Of a stretch of DNA of 64,000 nt, positions 7,667 through 15,723 are shown piece after piece. The notes beneath the pieces are model-generated. The model was not told where the DNA came from and searched no databases. It was given only the letters and a program-made list of their open reading frames with translations. The stretch lies in the NCBI GenBank assembly GCA_900316585.1, contig ONDM01000012.1, forward strand, positions 44,686 to 108,685. Direction: 5' to 3'. The number at the start of each line of letters is the position of its first letter. Position 1 is the stretch's first letter. The position numbers and the translations under genes were made by a program. This stretch comes from an uncultured Prevotellaceae bacterium (lineage in GTDB: Bacteria; Bacteroidota; Bacteroidia; Bacteroidales; Bacteroidaceae).

Positions 7667-9262
7667 ATGAAAAGACTATTGTTTTTTATTTGGATAAGTC
7701 TGGTTCCCTTCCTGTGTAAGGGGCAGAGTGCTCAGGAATACCTGCAGGTGGTCACCGATAGAAATCTATACATCACCGGTGAGAGAATCCATGTATCCGT
7801 CAGGGTAGAGGATGGGAGCCATCATCCACTAGATATGAGCAAGGTAGCCTATGTGGAACTCAGTGACACCCAGAAAGCCCATGTCCAGTTCATGATAGCC
7901 CTAAAGGATGGCCAGGGTTGGGGTGAGGCACTCTTGCCAGCCACCATGCATAGTGGCAATTATGAGCTAAGTGTCTATACGTACTATATGAAAAACTTCG
8001 GGTCCGATAGTTTCTATAGGAAGAATCTGGGTGTAGTGAACCTGAATTTCAAGTCGCCAGAAGATAATCTTGTATGGGAAGAGGGCCTATCGCAAATCTC
8101 AGCTTCCAGTGATTATCCTATTCATACGGATAAACCGGTCTATGGCAAGCGTTCCCCGATAAGGGTTCAGTTGCCTAAAGATGGCCAAGGGCACGCTACA
8201 CTTTCTGTCAGAAGGCTGGATATGGAAATGCTTTCGGAGGATCCGATTTCTAAAGTACAATCTTATGGGGGAAAAGCATCGTCAGCCTATCTCCCGGAAG
8301 TGGAAGGGCATCTTCTTTCTGTTCAACCTACAGAGGGAGTGGGCTCTTTAGCACGGGTTCAGCTAGGGGTAATGGGGCTGGACACTCATGTAGCAGATGG
8401 GAAGAAGCTCAGAGGTGATGAGTTCCTGTTTCTCATGAATGGAGTATATGGGCATCAACATGTAGCGTTGGCTGGCTTCGATGCGCAGAATAATCCTGCA
8501 CCTGTGACGCTGAAATCTCCTTATGCGCAATGTCTTCCTGCTGAGCTGCCAGTCTTGAAGGTCAGGTATGAAGAAACACCGTTGAAGTTCAGACTGCTGG
8601 CTAGCCAACTGCAAGGAAGTGTGGTGCCTCAGAGAGACCCACAACAGCGCTTCACCGTAGAGGGAAGGGAACCAAGCTATATCTACAACCTCTCTGAATA
8701 CACCCCTATGAAGAGCATTCGTGAGGCTCTGATGGAATTTGTGGAAGGCATAAAATACGACAAGCACAAGGGTAGCTATGCCTTGTTTACCACTACAGAA
8801 GAGGTTAGTGGCTACAGTAGTCAGCCTGCTTTGGTGCTTCTGGATGGAGTCCCAGTGCAGGACATAGATAAACTGATGGGGTACGATGCTCGCAGGATAC
8901 ATTATATTCTAATCTATAGAGGCAAATATACCTTTGGTGATAATGTACAGGAGGGAGTCATCTCGTTCACTACCTATACTGGGGAACTGCCAAGTTATCA
9001 GTTGACAGAAAATGAGAGACTCTACGAGTATGACTTTCCACAAAACCGTCCGCCTTTTGAAGCTAGGGAATACGGAAATTCCACGGAAGTTTCTGCAGAA
9101 CAGCCAGATTTCCGTAGCTTATTGTATTGGAATCCACAGGTAAAAGGTGATGCTGTTTCTTTCTATTCCTCTGACATGACGGGAGTCTATGAAATAAAAC
9201 TGACGACATTCAACGCTCATGGAGAGGAGGAAAGCTTTCTAGGGTATTTTGAAGTACGATAG
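7667..9262 (+). CDS. MG2-like protein with C-terminal TonB plug-like domain
   Basis: A 531-residue exported protein (signal peptide to KGQSAQ). The ATG at 7667 is chosen because it begins the signal peptide 11 bp after the previous stop. Residues 25-130 match an alpha-2-macroglobulin MG2-like beta sandwich (VVTDRNLYITGERIHVSV...GNYELSVYTYYMKNF). Around residues 385-440 a plug-like segment appears (ALVLLDGVPVQDIDKLMGY...GVISFTTYTG), and the end looks like an FnIII-type strand set (GVYEIKLTTFNAHGEE). Such proteins occur with DUF4249 and a receptor in Bacteroidetes; the function is not established. This copy is shorter than the roughly 800 residues common in the family. Confidence 0.82.
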   Translation: MKRLLFFIWISLVPFLCKGQSAQEYLQVVTDRNLYITGERIHVSVRVEDGSHHPLDMSKVAYVELSDTQKAHVQFMIALKDGQGWGEALLPATMHSGNYELSVYTYYMKNFGSDSFYRKNLGVVNLNFKSPEDNLVWEEGLSQISASSDYPIHTDKPVYGKRSPIRVQLPKDGQGHATLSVRRLDMEMLSEDPISKVQSYGGKASSAYLPEVEGHLLSVQPTEGVGSLARVQLGVMGLDTHVADGKKLRGDEFLFLMNGVYGHQHVALAGFDAQNNPAPVTLKSPYAQCLPAELPVLKVRYEETPLKFRLLASQLQGSVVPQRDPQQRFTVEGREPSYIYNLSEYTPMKSIREALMEFVEGIKYDKHKGSYALFTTTEEVSGYSSQPALVLLDGVPVQDIDKLMGYDARRIHYILIYRGKYTFGDNVQEGVISFTTYTGELPSYQLTENERLYEYDFPQNRPPFEAREYGNSTEVSAEQPDFRSLLYWNPQVKGDAVSFYSSDMTGVYEIKLTTFNAHGEEESFLGYFEVR

Positions 9263-9348
9263 AAAACTTATATTTGATATGGTCTGCGAAGTAAAAATGA
9301 GATAGTCCTCATAACCTTTGTTCGCTGGGCAGACATAAGGGATACAAA

Positions 9349-9383
9349 AAAAGAGAGGCATCTTAAGTTGCCTCTCTTTTTGT
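9349..9383. terminator. Bidirectional terminator between the envelope operon and rny
   Basis: Stem AGAGAGGCA / TGCCTCTCT around loop TCTTAAGT (hairpin about 9351-9378), with an A run on the left and a T run on the right, so it can stop transcription from both convergent sides. Confidence 0.85.
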
Positions 9384-9401
9384 CGTTATATTATGATTAG
9401 A

Positions 9402-10934
9402 TTATTTAGCGTAACTTACAGAACGGGTCTCACGGATTACGGTAATCTTAACCTGTCCTGGGTAAGTCATCTCGTCCTGAATCTTCTTGGCAATCTCGCC
9501 ACTCAGCTTCTCGGTCTGGACATCATCAATCTTGTCGGCCCCTACAATGACACGAAGTTCACGACCAGCCTGAATAGCGTATGTCTTGGTCACGCCTGGA
9601 TAGCTCATGGCAATGTTCTCCAAATCGTTCAGACGCTTGATGTAAGCCTCTACAATCTCACGGCGGGCACCTGGACGGGCACCTGAGATGGCATCGCAAA
9701 CCTGAACGATAGGAGCAATCATGGTGGTCATCTCCATCTCATCGTGGTGAGCACCTACGGCATTGACAATGTCTGGTTTCTCCTTGTATTTCTCAGCCAG
9801 CTTGGCGCCATAGATAGCGTGTGGCAATTCTGGTTCCTCATCGGGCACTTTACCGATATCGTGAAGCAGACCGGCACGTTTCGCTTTCTTAGGATTCAGG
9901 CCTAACTCTGCAGCCATGATGGCACACAGATTGGCAGTTTCACGTGCGTGCTGCAAGAGGTTCTGCCCATAGGAAGAACGGTATTTCATCTTACCGATGA
10001 TGCGGATGAGTTCTGGATGAAGACCGTGAATACCTAAGTCGATGGTGGTACGCTTACCTGTTTCAATGACTTCTTCTTCAACCTGTTTCTTAACCTTGGC
10101 AACCACTTCCTCTATGCGAGCTGGGTGAATACGTCCGTCGGTTACCAGCTGGTGTAAAGCCAAGCGAGCTATTTCACGACGCACAGGGTCAAAGGCACTC
10201 AAAACGATAGCCTCTGGAGTATCATCAACCACAATCTCAACACCGGTGGCTGCTTCCAAGGCACGAATGTTACGGCCTTCACGGCCGATGATACGGCCCT
10301 TCACTTCATCATTGTCAATATGGAATACCGTGACGGAATTCTCTATTGCAGTTTCAGTAGCTACACGCTGGATACTCTGGATGACAATCCGCTTAGCTTC
10401 TTTGTTGGCAGAAATCTTGGCCTCTTCCATGATGTCATTGATGTAGCTGGCAGCCTGGGTCTTGGCCTCATCTTTCAAGGACTCAACCAGATGCTCTTTA
10501 GCTTCTTCGGCACTCAGTCCACTGATGGTTTCTAGCTTGGCCAGCTCCTGCTTGTGAAGATTATCCACTTCCTGAGCCTTCTCGTTCAGGCGTTTCTGCT
10601 GGTTCTCCAGATTCTGTCTTTGGTTGTCGTTCTCACGGTTCTTACGGTTCAGGTCCTCTTGACGCTGGTTCAGGGACATCTCACGCTGCTTAAGCTTGTT
10701 CTCAGCCTGCTGGATACGCTGATTGCGCTGCTGCACTTCCTTCTCCAGCTCCGATTTTTTATTCAGGAATTTCTCCTTTACCTCAAGGAGTTTCTTCTCC
10801 TTGAGAACTTGTGCCTCTTCTTCAGCCTGTGTAACGATACTGTTATATTTACCCTTAGCCACATAGCGGAATAGGCAGTATCCCAACAATGCGCCTATGA
10901 GGAGAGCCACAATAGCTACTACTATAGTTACCAT
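9402..10934 (-). CDS. rny: Ribonuclease Y
   Basis: A 510-residue endoribonuclease that starts mRNA decay. It has an N-terminal membrane anchor (residues 2-22, [19 protein letters not shown]), a long Lys/Glu/Gln coiled coil (30-165), a KH domain with [10 protein letters not shown] (213-222), and an HD phosphohydrolase domain (about 325-420) with the catalytic pair in LLHDIGK (residues 356-362). The length is that of the family. It has its own position after the zapA-operon terminator; I see no convincing -7 box in the short gap. Confidence 0.97.
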   Translation of the reverse strand: MVTIVVAIVALLIGALLGYCLFRYVAKGKYNSIVTQAEEEAQVLKEKKLLEVKEKFLNKKSELEKEVQQRNQRIQQAENKLKQREMSLNQRQEDLNRKNRENDNQRQNLENQQKRLNEKAQEVDNLHKQELAKLETISGLSAEEAKEHLVESLKDEAKTQAASYINDIMEEAKISANKEAKRIVIQSIQRVATETAIENSVTVFHIDNDEVKGRIIGREGRNIRALEAATGVEIVVDDTPEAIVLSAFDPVRREIARLALHQLVTDGRIHPARIEEVVAKVKKQVEEEVIETGKRTTIDLGIHGLHPELIRIIGKMKYRSSYGQNLLQHARETANLCAIMAAELGLNPKKAKRAGLLHDIGKVPDEEPELPHAIYGAKLAEKYKEKPDIVNAVGAHHDEMEMTTMIAPIVQVCDAISGARPGARREIVEAYIKRLNDLENIAMSYPGVTKTYAIQAGRELRVIVGADKIDDVQTEKLSGEIAKKIQDEMTYPGQVKITVIRETRSVSYAK

Positions 10935-10956
10935 TTATTCTACGTTATAAAAATAT

Positions 10957-11004
10957 AAAAAAGCACCAAATTAAGATATCCTGAGGGAATATCTTAACCG
11001 GTGC
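10957..11004 (-). terminator. Rho-independent terminator of the zapA operon
   Basis: On the minus strand GCACCGGTTAAGATAT pairs with ATATCTTAATTTGGTGC around CCCTCAGG, followed by a T6 run (plus-strand A run 10957-10962). It separates zapA from rny. Confidence 0.88.
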
Positions 11005-11026
11005 GAACTCTAATTCTCAAAATTTA

Positions 11027-11326
11027 TTATTTCAACAAATCCACGACATCTTTGTCCAATAGCTTCAAACGCTCGAAGATGGGGGTAGAGTCGGCTATAT
11101 GCTCGTTCCTCTTCAGGTTTACAGCAATGGTCAAAGCCACCATTCTCAGTTGCTTGTCGGCAACATTCTCACCATAGCGGCTCCTATAAAGATTCAGTTT
11201 TTCGTCGATCAACTTAGCTGCGTCACGATAAATCTGCTCATCAGACCTACGGATAGTGAGCGTGAAATTTTCGCCTGCAACTCTAAGTGTTATGTTAAAT
11301 TTTTCGTCTGCCATGTTCATTTGCAC
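11027..11326 (-). CDS. zapA: Cell division protein ZapA
   Basis: A 99-residue ZapA-family protein (NITLRVAGENFTLTIRRSDEQIYRDAAKLIDEKLNLY...QLRMVALTIAVNL). ZapA binds and bundles FtsZ at the division site. The N-terminal beta domain and C-terminal coiled-coil helix are both present. Translation may start at the first, third or fifth codon (MQMNMADE); the last gives the usual family start. It lies 10 bp downstream of a coiled-coil gene that takes the ZapB position. Confidence 0.9.
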   Translation of the reverse strand: MQMNMADEKFNITLRVAGENFTLTIRRSDEQIYRDAAKLIDEKLNLYRSRYGENVADKQLRMVALTIAVNLKRNEHIADSTPIFERLKLLDKDVVDLLK

Positions 11327-11336
11327 GTTTTACGAG

Positions 11337-11630
11337 TTAGGTATTCAGTAAAGCGATGCATTTGTCCACATCACGCACCAGTTTCGCTAATCTCTTCTTG
11401 GCATTATCCAAATCGGAATCGCTCACAGAGATTATCTTGGCCAATTTCAAATTGTCGTACTGTTTCTGAAGCTCCTCGTTTTTCATCTGCAGTTCTTTCA
11501 GGGCAGCATCTTTCTGATCCACCATATCATAGAGCTCTGCATTTTCCGCTTTCAGCTGGGTATATTTTTCCATCAGCATGCGGAAATGGGTCTCAAATAT
11601 CTGCAGTTTCTTGGTTTCTTCTTGTGTCAT
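11337..11630 (-). CDS. Coiled-coil protein upstream of zapA (ZapB-like position)
   Basis: A 97-residue protein, helical almost throughout, with heptad spacing (FETHFRMLMEKYTQLKAENAELYDMVDQKDAALKELQMKNEELQKQY). It is co-transcribed with zapA. In Bacteroidetes a short coiled-coil protein usually precedes zapA and is presumed to act with it, as ZapB does in enterobacteria, but sequence homology to ZapB is not demonstrable by eye. The C-terminal part (DLDNAKKRLAKLVRDVDKCIALLN) is also helical. Confidence 0.8.
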   Translation of the reverse strand: MTQEETKKLQIFETHFRMLMEKYTQLKAENAELYDMVDQKDAALKELQMKNEELQKQYDNLKLAKIISVSDSDLDNAKKRLAKLVRDVDKCIALLNT

Positions 11631-11647
11631 AACAATTTAACTAGGGG

Positions 11648-11679
11648 CAAATGTAGTGATTTGCTGCTAATTGACCAAA
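11648..11679 (-). promoter_or_regulatory. Promoter of the coiled-coil/zapA operon
   Basis: Minus-strand TTTG (plus CAAA 11676-11679), 20-bp gap, then TACATTTG (plus 11648-11655): a full Bacteroidetes -33/-7 pair, 17 bp before the start codon. Confidence 0.8.
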
Positions 11680-11689
11680 TTTTAGAGGC

Positions 11690-12325
11690 TTATTTTAAGC
11701 TTAGGTCATCGTCGGTCTGCTGAGGCTCTTTCTTTGCCAGCATGACGATGTTGTAAACGTATTCAGTTATCCAGTTCTGGCTGAAACCCAGATAGGACTG
11801 GCATCTTCTTACGTTGTTCACACTTTTGGCTACACCGGCATCCTTCCAGCTGTTGCTGGTCATGATTTCACTTACGGTCTTCATGGTCATGGTGTAAAGC
11901 TGCTTCTTGAAGATGCTTGGTAAACGGAATTTCCACTGCATCAGGTTGCCCATCAGCATCATCAGCTCCTGACTGAAAGCCTGGAATACGCCAAAATATT
12001 GTTTGATATCATTTACATTGCGGCAGTTCTTCTTCACACTGCTGTCGATTTCCTTGAAAAAGTCATCTTTCAGCCCATAGATGTCCTGCAGCATTTTCTT
12101 GCACTTGTTCTTTTCTCCTAAACCTAATTTGTTGTTTACGGTAGGTATCTTGAGGGTCTGCTTGAACTTGCGCAAATCGGGCAAGATGGCCAGGTTTGTT
12201 ACTCCTACCTGGGAAGCGATGATACACTGGTAATACACGCTGATGAGGCTCATGAAATCTTCCATGCCGCCTACGCGTGTTACAGGTTCTTCCTTCTTGC
12301 CGAATAATTTACTAAAGAATCCCAT
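11690..12325 (-). CDS. Conserved hypothetical protein, helical, cytoplasmic
   Basis: A 211-residue protein starting MGFFSKLFGKKEEP with no signal peptide. The rest appears all-helical with many basic residues and conserved-looking aromatic pairs (YYQCIIASQVG, YLGFSQNWITEYVYNIVMLAKK). I do not recognise a family. It is divergent from the TPR-protein gene and has its own promoter, so it is likely a monocistronic gene. Confidence 0.7.
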   Translation of the reverse strand: MGFFSKLFGKKEEPVTRVGGMEDFMSLISVYYQCIIASQVGVTNLAILPDLRKFKQTLKIPTVNNKLGLGEKNKCKKMLQDIYGLKDDFFKEIDSSVKKNCRNVNDIKQYFGVFQAFSQELMMLMGNLMQWKFRLPSIFKKQLYTMTMKTVSEIMTSNSWKDAGVAKSVNNVRRCQSYLGFSQNWITEYVYNIVMLAKKEPQQTDDDLSLK

Positions 12326-12367
12326 TTATAATTCGAGTTTATTTTTCCTAAAATATAAAATACCGTG

Positions 12368-12397
12368 CAAAGTTACAATTTTCCTTGGATAAAGCCA
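12368..12397 (-). promoter_or_regulatory. Promoter of the 211-residue hypothetical gene
   Basis: Minus-strand TTG (plus CAA 12395-12397), 19-bp gap, then TAACTTTG (plus 12368-12375). It is divergent from the -7 box at 12445. Confidence 0.75.
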
Positions 12398-12444
12398 AGA
12401 TTTATTTGCCTTTCTTTTTATTTTCCTCTTTCTACTCAATTTCT

Positions 12445-12452
12445 TATCTTTG
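12445..12452 (+). promoter_or_regulatory. -7 box (TATCTTTG) of the TPR-protein gene
   Basis: A perfect TAnnTTTG box 62 bp before the start codon. No TTTG lies at the ideal -33 distance, so this is a partial promoter call. Confidence 0.55.
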
Positions 12453-12514
12453 CAAACTGACATTTTCTTTCCATGGCACAGTTTGTGTAAGATACTCAGA
12501 AAGTAAGGATGATT

Positions 12515-14425
12515 ATGAGCATATTCGATATATTCAGACAAAATAAAAATACATCAGAAAAGTTACAAAAACGGGATGGTTCGCAGCATAAGACTATTGC
12601 AAATCAGTCTATTACAGAAGTAGAGCCTGTTAAGGCGGAAGCAGAGAAAGCACCTGCTTCTGATTCTGTGATTGGCATACTGAAACGCCTGAACTGTGAA
12701 TATAAGACAGAAGAACGGGAACACTCTCTTTACATACTTTTCGATTATCAGGGTGGTCACTTCCGTATTGACGCATCCAAGCACAACGAAACTATATGTA
12801 TAGAATTTCCTTTTATTTACGACGTAGAGGCTGAGCAGATGAATCTGGTACGTACGCATTGCAATGAGATGAACTTCCGTGCCCGTTTCTCCAAGTTCCT
12901 CTATACGTATGACGAGGCGAAACATCGGATCTTCATCCATATCTTCACGGGCTTTAATTTACCGGAGGATGCGGAGGACGTGAATCAGGCTTTTAAGGCT
13001 ATATTGGACAGTCACTTTAACCTGCAGCGTGATTTTGTGGCTCAACTTGAGGCCAAGCTGAAGGACGTGGATACGAAACGGCCGATAGACCTGGAGGCTG
13101 AAAATGTGCATAACAGGAGGCTGCTTTACATGCTGAATGAGCAGGAGCTGATTCACCAGAAACTGTCCATGACAGCCAGAGCCAATTCCGGGAATCCTAT
13201 TACTGTGGGTCAGGTTATTCAAGAGTTCTATGACGCTGAGCAGTATGTGGTATATGGTGAAATGAGGGTGGTGACCGACAGCCTTCTTATCCTGGATGGA
13301 ATGGAACAGATTAAGAACTATTCTCTTCTGGCACCACTGTTGGAAGGTGAGGGTGCTGATGCCCGGCTGAAATGTGATGAGGCTACTTTGATTCTGAAAG
13401 GGCAGAATGATTCCCTTACCATTCAGGTTTCTGCCAAGGTGGATTCAGAGTCCTGTATCTACTTCCGTGTCAATGTCATGTGTCCGGGACTTCAGACTAA
13501 TGCCCACAAGCAGAAAGGGGTGGGGATAGAATCCTATTCTTTCGTGGTGGCGTATGACAGGACATCGGAGGCAAACCATCAGGCTGAATTCAAGTACATG
13601 TGGGAGGATGCCAAGGAAAAGCTGAAAGCCAAGAACTTTGGAGAGATGACAGAGGAGCAGCGTATCATCTGTGACATGGAAGAGCAAAACTTGGCTATCG
13701 AATTCTATTGGGGTAAGAAATACTTTGAGGAAAAGCGGTTCTATGAGGCTCTGAAGCATCTGGAGTATATTTACCAGGAGCTGAATAATCATTTTCAGCA
13801 GTTGGACAAGGGGATGCTGGACAAGTTCTACCATGTCTGCTTCCTGATAGGTTTCTGTTACAATGAAATGAAATTGTACCGGAAAGCCCATTTCTATCTG
13901 GACATTGTGTTCCAGTTCCATGGCTATCTGGAGACTACTGAATATGTGAACTGTTTGGTGAATTCGAAGGACTTCCGCGCTATTTATGTCATCAACGGTC
14001 TGCTAGACAATCTGCAGGCACAGGAGGCAGCTGCACAGCAGGCTTCCGAGGAAGAGGGCGAGGAGTATGGGAATCCGAATGAACAGGATCACAACTTCCT
14101 GGTGTTCCGTAATTTCCTACGTAGAAGAAAGGCATATGTGTTGATAGATGTCGGAAGACTGGATGATGCTGAGAAACTTTGTCAGGAACTTCTAAAAGAA
14201 CCTATGAACGCTGATTTTGCACTTGGTGAGCTGGCTTATATTCAAAGACTGAAACAAAACCAGTTAGTTACACCGGAGGCAGATCAAAGAGGTGCTGAGA
14301 ACTCATTGGAGAAAGAAGAGGATGGCAAAACCGCGAGTAATTCAACGGAGGATTCCACTGCATCATCTGAGCAGCCGGAGGATAAAGCTAGCCAGTCATC
14401 AGATTCTTCTGACAAAGCAGAATAA
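12515..14425 (+). CDS. Large cytoplasmic protein with TPR-like C-terminal half
   Basis: A 636-residue protein without signal peptide or membrane segments. The start at 12515 is preferred because AAGGA lies 7 bases upstream; an in-frame ATG two codons earlier is possible. The N-terminal half (about residues 45-350) has alternating strands typical of YbjN-like or type III chaperone-like folds (LYILFDYQGGHFRIDASKH). Residues 370-590 contain repeated helical pairs with TPR character (YFEEKRFYEALKHLEYIYQEL, GFCYNEMKLYRKAHFYLDIVF, VLIDVGRLDDAEKLCQELL). The last 60 residues are a low-complexity Glu/Ser tail. The function is unknown; a scaffold role is a guess. Confidence 0.8.
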   Translation: MSIFDIFRQNKNTSEKLQKRDGSQHKTIANQSITEVEPVKAEAEKAPASDSVIGILKRLNCEYKTEEREHSLYILFDYQGGHFRIDASKHNETICIEFPFIYDVEAEQMNLVRTHCNEMNFRARFSKFLYTYDEAKHRIFIHIFTGFNLPEDAEDVNQAFKAILDSHFNLQRDFVAQLEAKLKDVDTKRPIDLEAENVHNRRLLYMLNEQELIHQKLSMTARANSGNPITVGQVIQEFYDAEQYVVYGEMRVVTDSLLILDGMEQIKNYSLLAPLLEGEGADARLKCDEATLILKGQNDSLTIQVSAKVDSESCIYFRVNVMCPGLQTNAHKQKGVGIESYSFVVAYDRTSEANHQAEFKYMWEDAKEKLKAKNFGEMTEEQRIICDMEEQNLAIEFYWGKKYFEEKRFYEALKHLEYIYQELNNHFQQLDKGMLDKFYHVCFLIGFCYNEMKLYRKAHFYLDIVFQFHGYLETTEYVNCLVNSKDFRAIYVINGLLDNLQAQEAAAQQASEEEGEEYGNPNEQDHNFLVFRNFLRRRKAYVLIDVGRLDDAEKLCQELLKEPMNADFALGELAYIQRLKQNQLVTPEADQRGAENSLEKEEDGKTASNSTEDSTASSEQPEDKASQSSDSSDKAE

Positions 14426-14441
14426 TATAGTAAAAAAGAAA

Positions 14442-14474
14442 TCCTGTCAGTTCAAGACCTGGCAGGACTTTTTG
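14442..14474 (+). terminator. Terminator of the TPR-protein gene
   Basis: Stem TCCTGTCAG (14442-14450) with CTGGCAGGA (14459-14467), followed by CTTTTTG. Confidence 0.85.
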
Positions 14475-14539
14475 TTTATATTCTGTTCGTTTAACAAGGC
14501 TATGTTCGTTTCTTTTTAAGACTATAATGTCCTTCCTAA

Positions 14540-14623
14540 AGGATTAGTAATCTTCAGTCTCTAAGATTACTAATCTTCGGCCCTTAAGATTACTAATCTT
14601 CAGCCCCTAAGATTACTAATCTT
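14540..14623. repeat. Four palindromic repeats with a 23-bp period
   Basis: The 15-mer AAGATTACTAATCTT is a 7-bp inverted repeat around one central base. Exact copies start at 14563, 14586 and 14609, and a variant (AGGATTAGTAATCTT) starts at 14540. The 8-bp spacers are CAGTCTCT, CGGCCCTT and CAGCCCCT. It sits between the TPR-gene terminator and tRNA-His. It is too short and too palindromic for a CRISPR array. Confidence 0.9.
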
Positions 14624-14651
14624 GTTGCCTTAAGTTTAATACGCAAACAAA

Positions 14652-14682
14652 AAATCCTGCCAATTTTAATTGACAGGATTTC
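14652..14682 (-). terminator. Terminator of tRNA-His
   Basis: Stem AAATCCTG (about 14652-14659) with CAGGATTT (about 14674-14681) around an AT-rich loop. The A run at 14648-14654 gives a T run on the minus strand just after tRNA-His. Confidence 0.75.
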
Positions 14683-14687
14683 TAGAG

Positions 14688-14762
14688 GGTGGATAGTCGG
14701 ACTCGAACCGACGACATTCAGAACCACAATCTGACGCTCTAACCAACTGAACTATACCCACC
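14688..14762 (-). tRNA. tRNA-His (GTG)
   Basis: On the minus strand GTGGGTA (from 14761) pairs with TATCCAC (14695 to 14689). The anticodon stem TCAGA/TCTGA encloses TTGTGGT with anticodon GTG, and the T-loop is GGTTCGAGTCC. The extra 5' G at 14762 opposite discriminator C at 14688 is the histidine identity pair. CCA is not encoded. Confidence 0.97.
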
Positions 14763-14792
14763 ATCATGTTGGCTTTATTCTTGAAAGCGGTG

Positions 14793-14823
14793 CAAAGATA
14801 CGACAAATTTTGAATTCGCCAAA
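14793..14823 (-). promoter_or_regulatory. Promoter of tRNA-His
   Basis: Minus-strand TTTG (plus CAAA 14820-14823), 19-bp gap, then TATCTTTG (plus 14793-14800), 31 bp before the tRNA. It lies just downstream of the folD stop. Confidence 0.8.
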
Positions 14824-14838
14824 ACTTTGAACGCTTTT

Positions 14839-15720
14839 TTACTTGTAAAACTCCTTTTTGGCCGCAGAGAGCGTGTTCTTCATCAATGAGCAAATAGTCA
14901 TAGGTCCCACACCTCCAGGAACCGGGCTGATGTAAGAGCATTTAGGAGCCACTTCATCAAACTTAACGTCACCACTCAAGCGGAATCCACTCTTTTTGGT
15001 GGCATCTGGTACACGGGTAGTACCTACGTCAATGACTACAGCACCTGGTTTTACCATGTCGGCCTTTACGTATCCTGGTTTACCCATGGCAACAATCAGA
15101 ATGTCGGCCTGTCTGCACTCTTCTGTTATATTCTTGGAATGGCTGTGAAGGATGGTTACAGTGGCATCGCCAGGGTAGTGCTTCTGCATCATGAGAATAG
15201 CCATAGGTTTGCCCACGATATTGCTTCGGCCCAAAACCACACATTTCTTTCCTTGAGTCTCTATGTTGTAATGCTTGAGCAACTCCAGAATACCATTAGG
15301 AGTAGCACTGACAAAACAAGGAAGTCCGATACCCATTCGTCCTACGTTGATAGGGTGGAAACCATCTACATCTTTATGGTAATCAATAGCTTCAATAACT
15401 TTTTCTGCATCGATGTGCTCTGGAAGTGGAAGCTGGACAATGAAACCATCCACATCTTCATCGTGATTCAGTTCATCAACCTTAGCTAACAGTTCCTCTT
15501 CGGTTACATCGCTTTCAAAACGGATAAGTGTGGATTTAAAACCACACTCCCCACACGACTTTACTTTATTGGCTACGTAGGTTTCAGACCCACCATCGTG
15601 TCCTACAAGGATAGCTGCCAAGTGAGGGCGCTTGCCACCTGCTGCTACAATCTTTTCTACTTCTGCAGCAATCTCTTTCTTAATAGCTGCCGAAGTTGCC
15701 TTACCATCTAATAATTCCAT
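14839..15720 (-). CDS. folD: Bifunctional methylenetetrahydrofolate dehydrogenase/cyclohydrolase
   Basis: A 293-residue FolD, which interconverts 5,10-methylene-, methenyl- and 10-formyl-tetrahydrofolate in the cytosol. The substrate-binding Tyr and catalytic Lys are in [21 protein letters not shown] and the NAD(P)-binding [15 protein letters not shown], along with [13 protein letters not shown] near the C-terminus, are family signatures. It lies 3 bp downstream of ffh and is probably co-transcribed with it. Confidence 0.97.
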   Translation of the reverse strand: MELLDGKATSAAIKKEIAAEVEKIVAAGGKRPHLAAILVGHDGGSETYVANKVKSCGECGFKSTLIRFESDVTEEELLAKVDELNHDEDVDGFIVQLPLPEHIDAEKVIEAIDYHKDVDGFHPINVGRMGIGLPCFVSATPNGILELLKHYNIETQGKKCVVLGRSNIVGKPMAILMMQKHYPGDATVTILHSHSKNITEECRQADILIVAMGKPGYVKADMVKPGAVVIDVGTTRVPDATKKSGFRLSGDVKFDEVAPKCSYISPVPGGVGPMTICSLMKNTLSAAKKEFYK

Positions 15721-15723
15721 ACC

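Noticed and set aside
10957..11004. 6S RNA next to zapA
   Set aside because: The zapA-rny gap is under 100 bp and is filled by a terminator hairpin; there is no room for a 6S RNA.
14540..14623. CRISPR array
   Set aside because: Units are 15-bp palindromes with 8-bp similar spacers and only four copies; there are no unique 30-bp spacers and no cas genes in the window.
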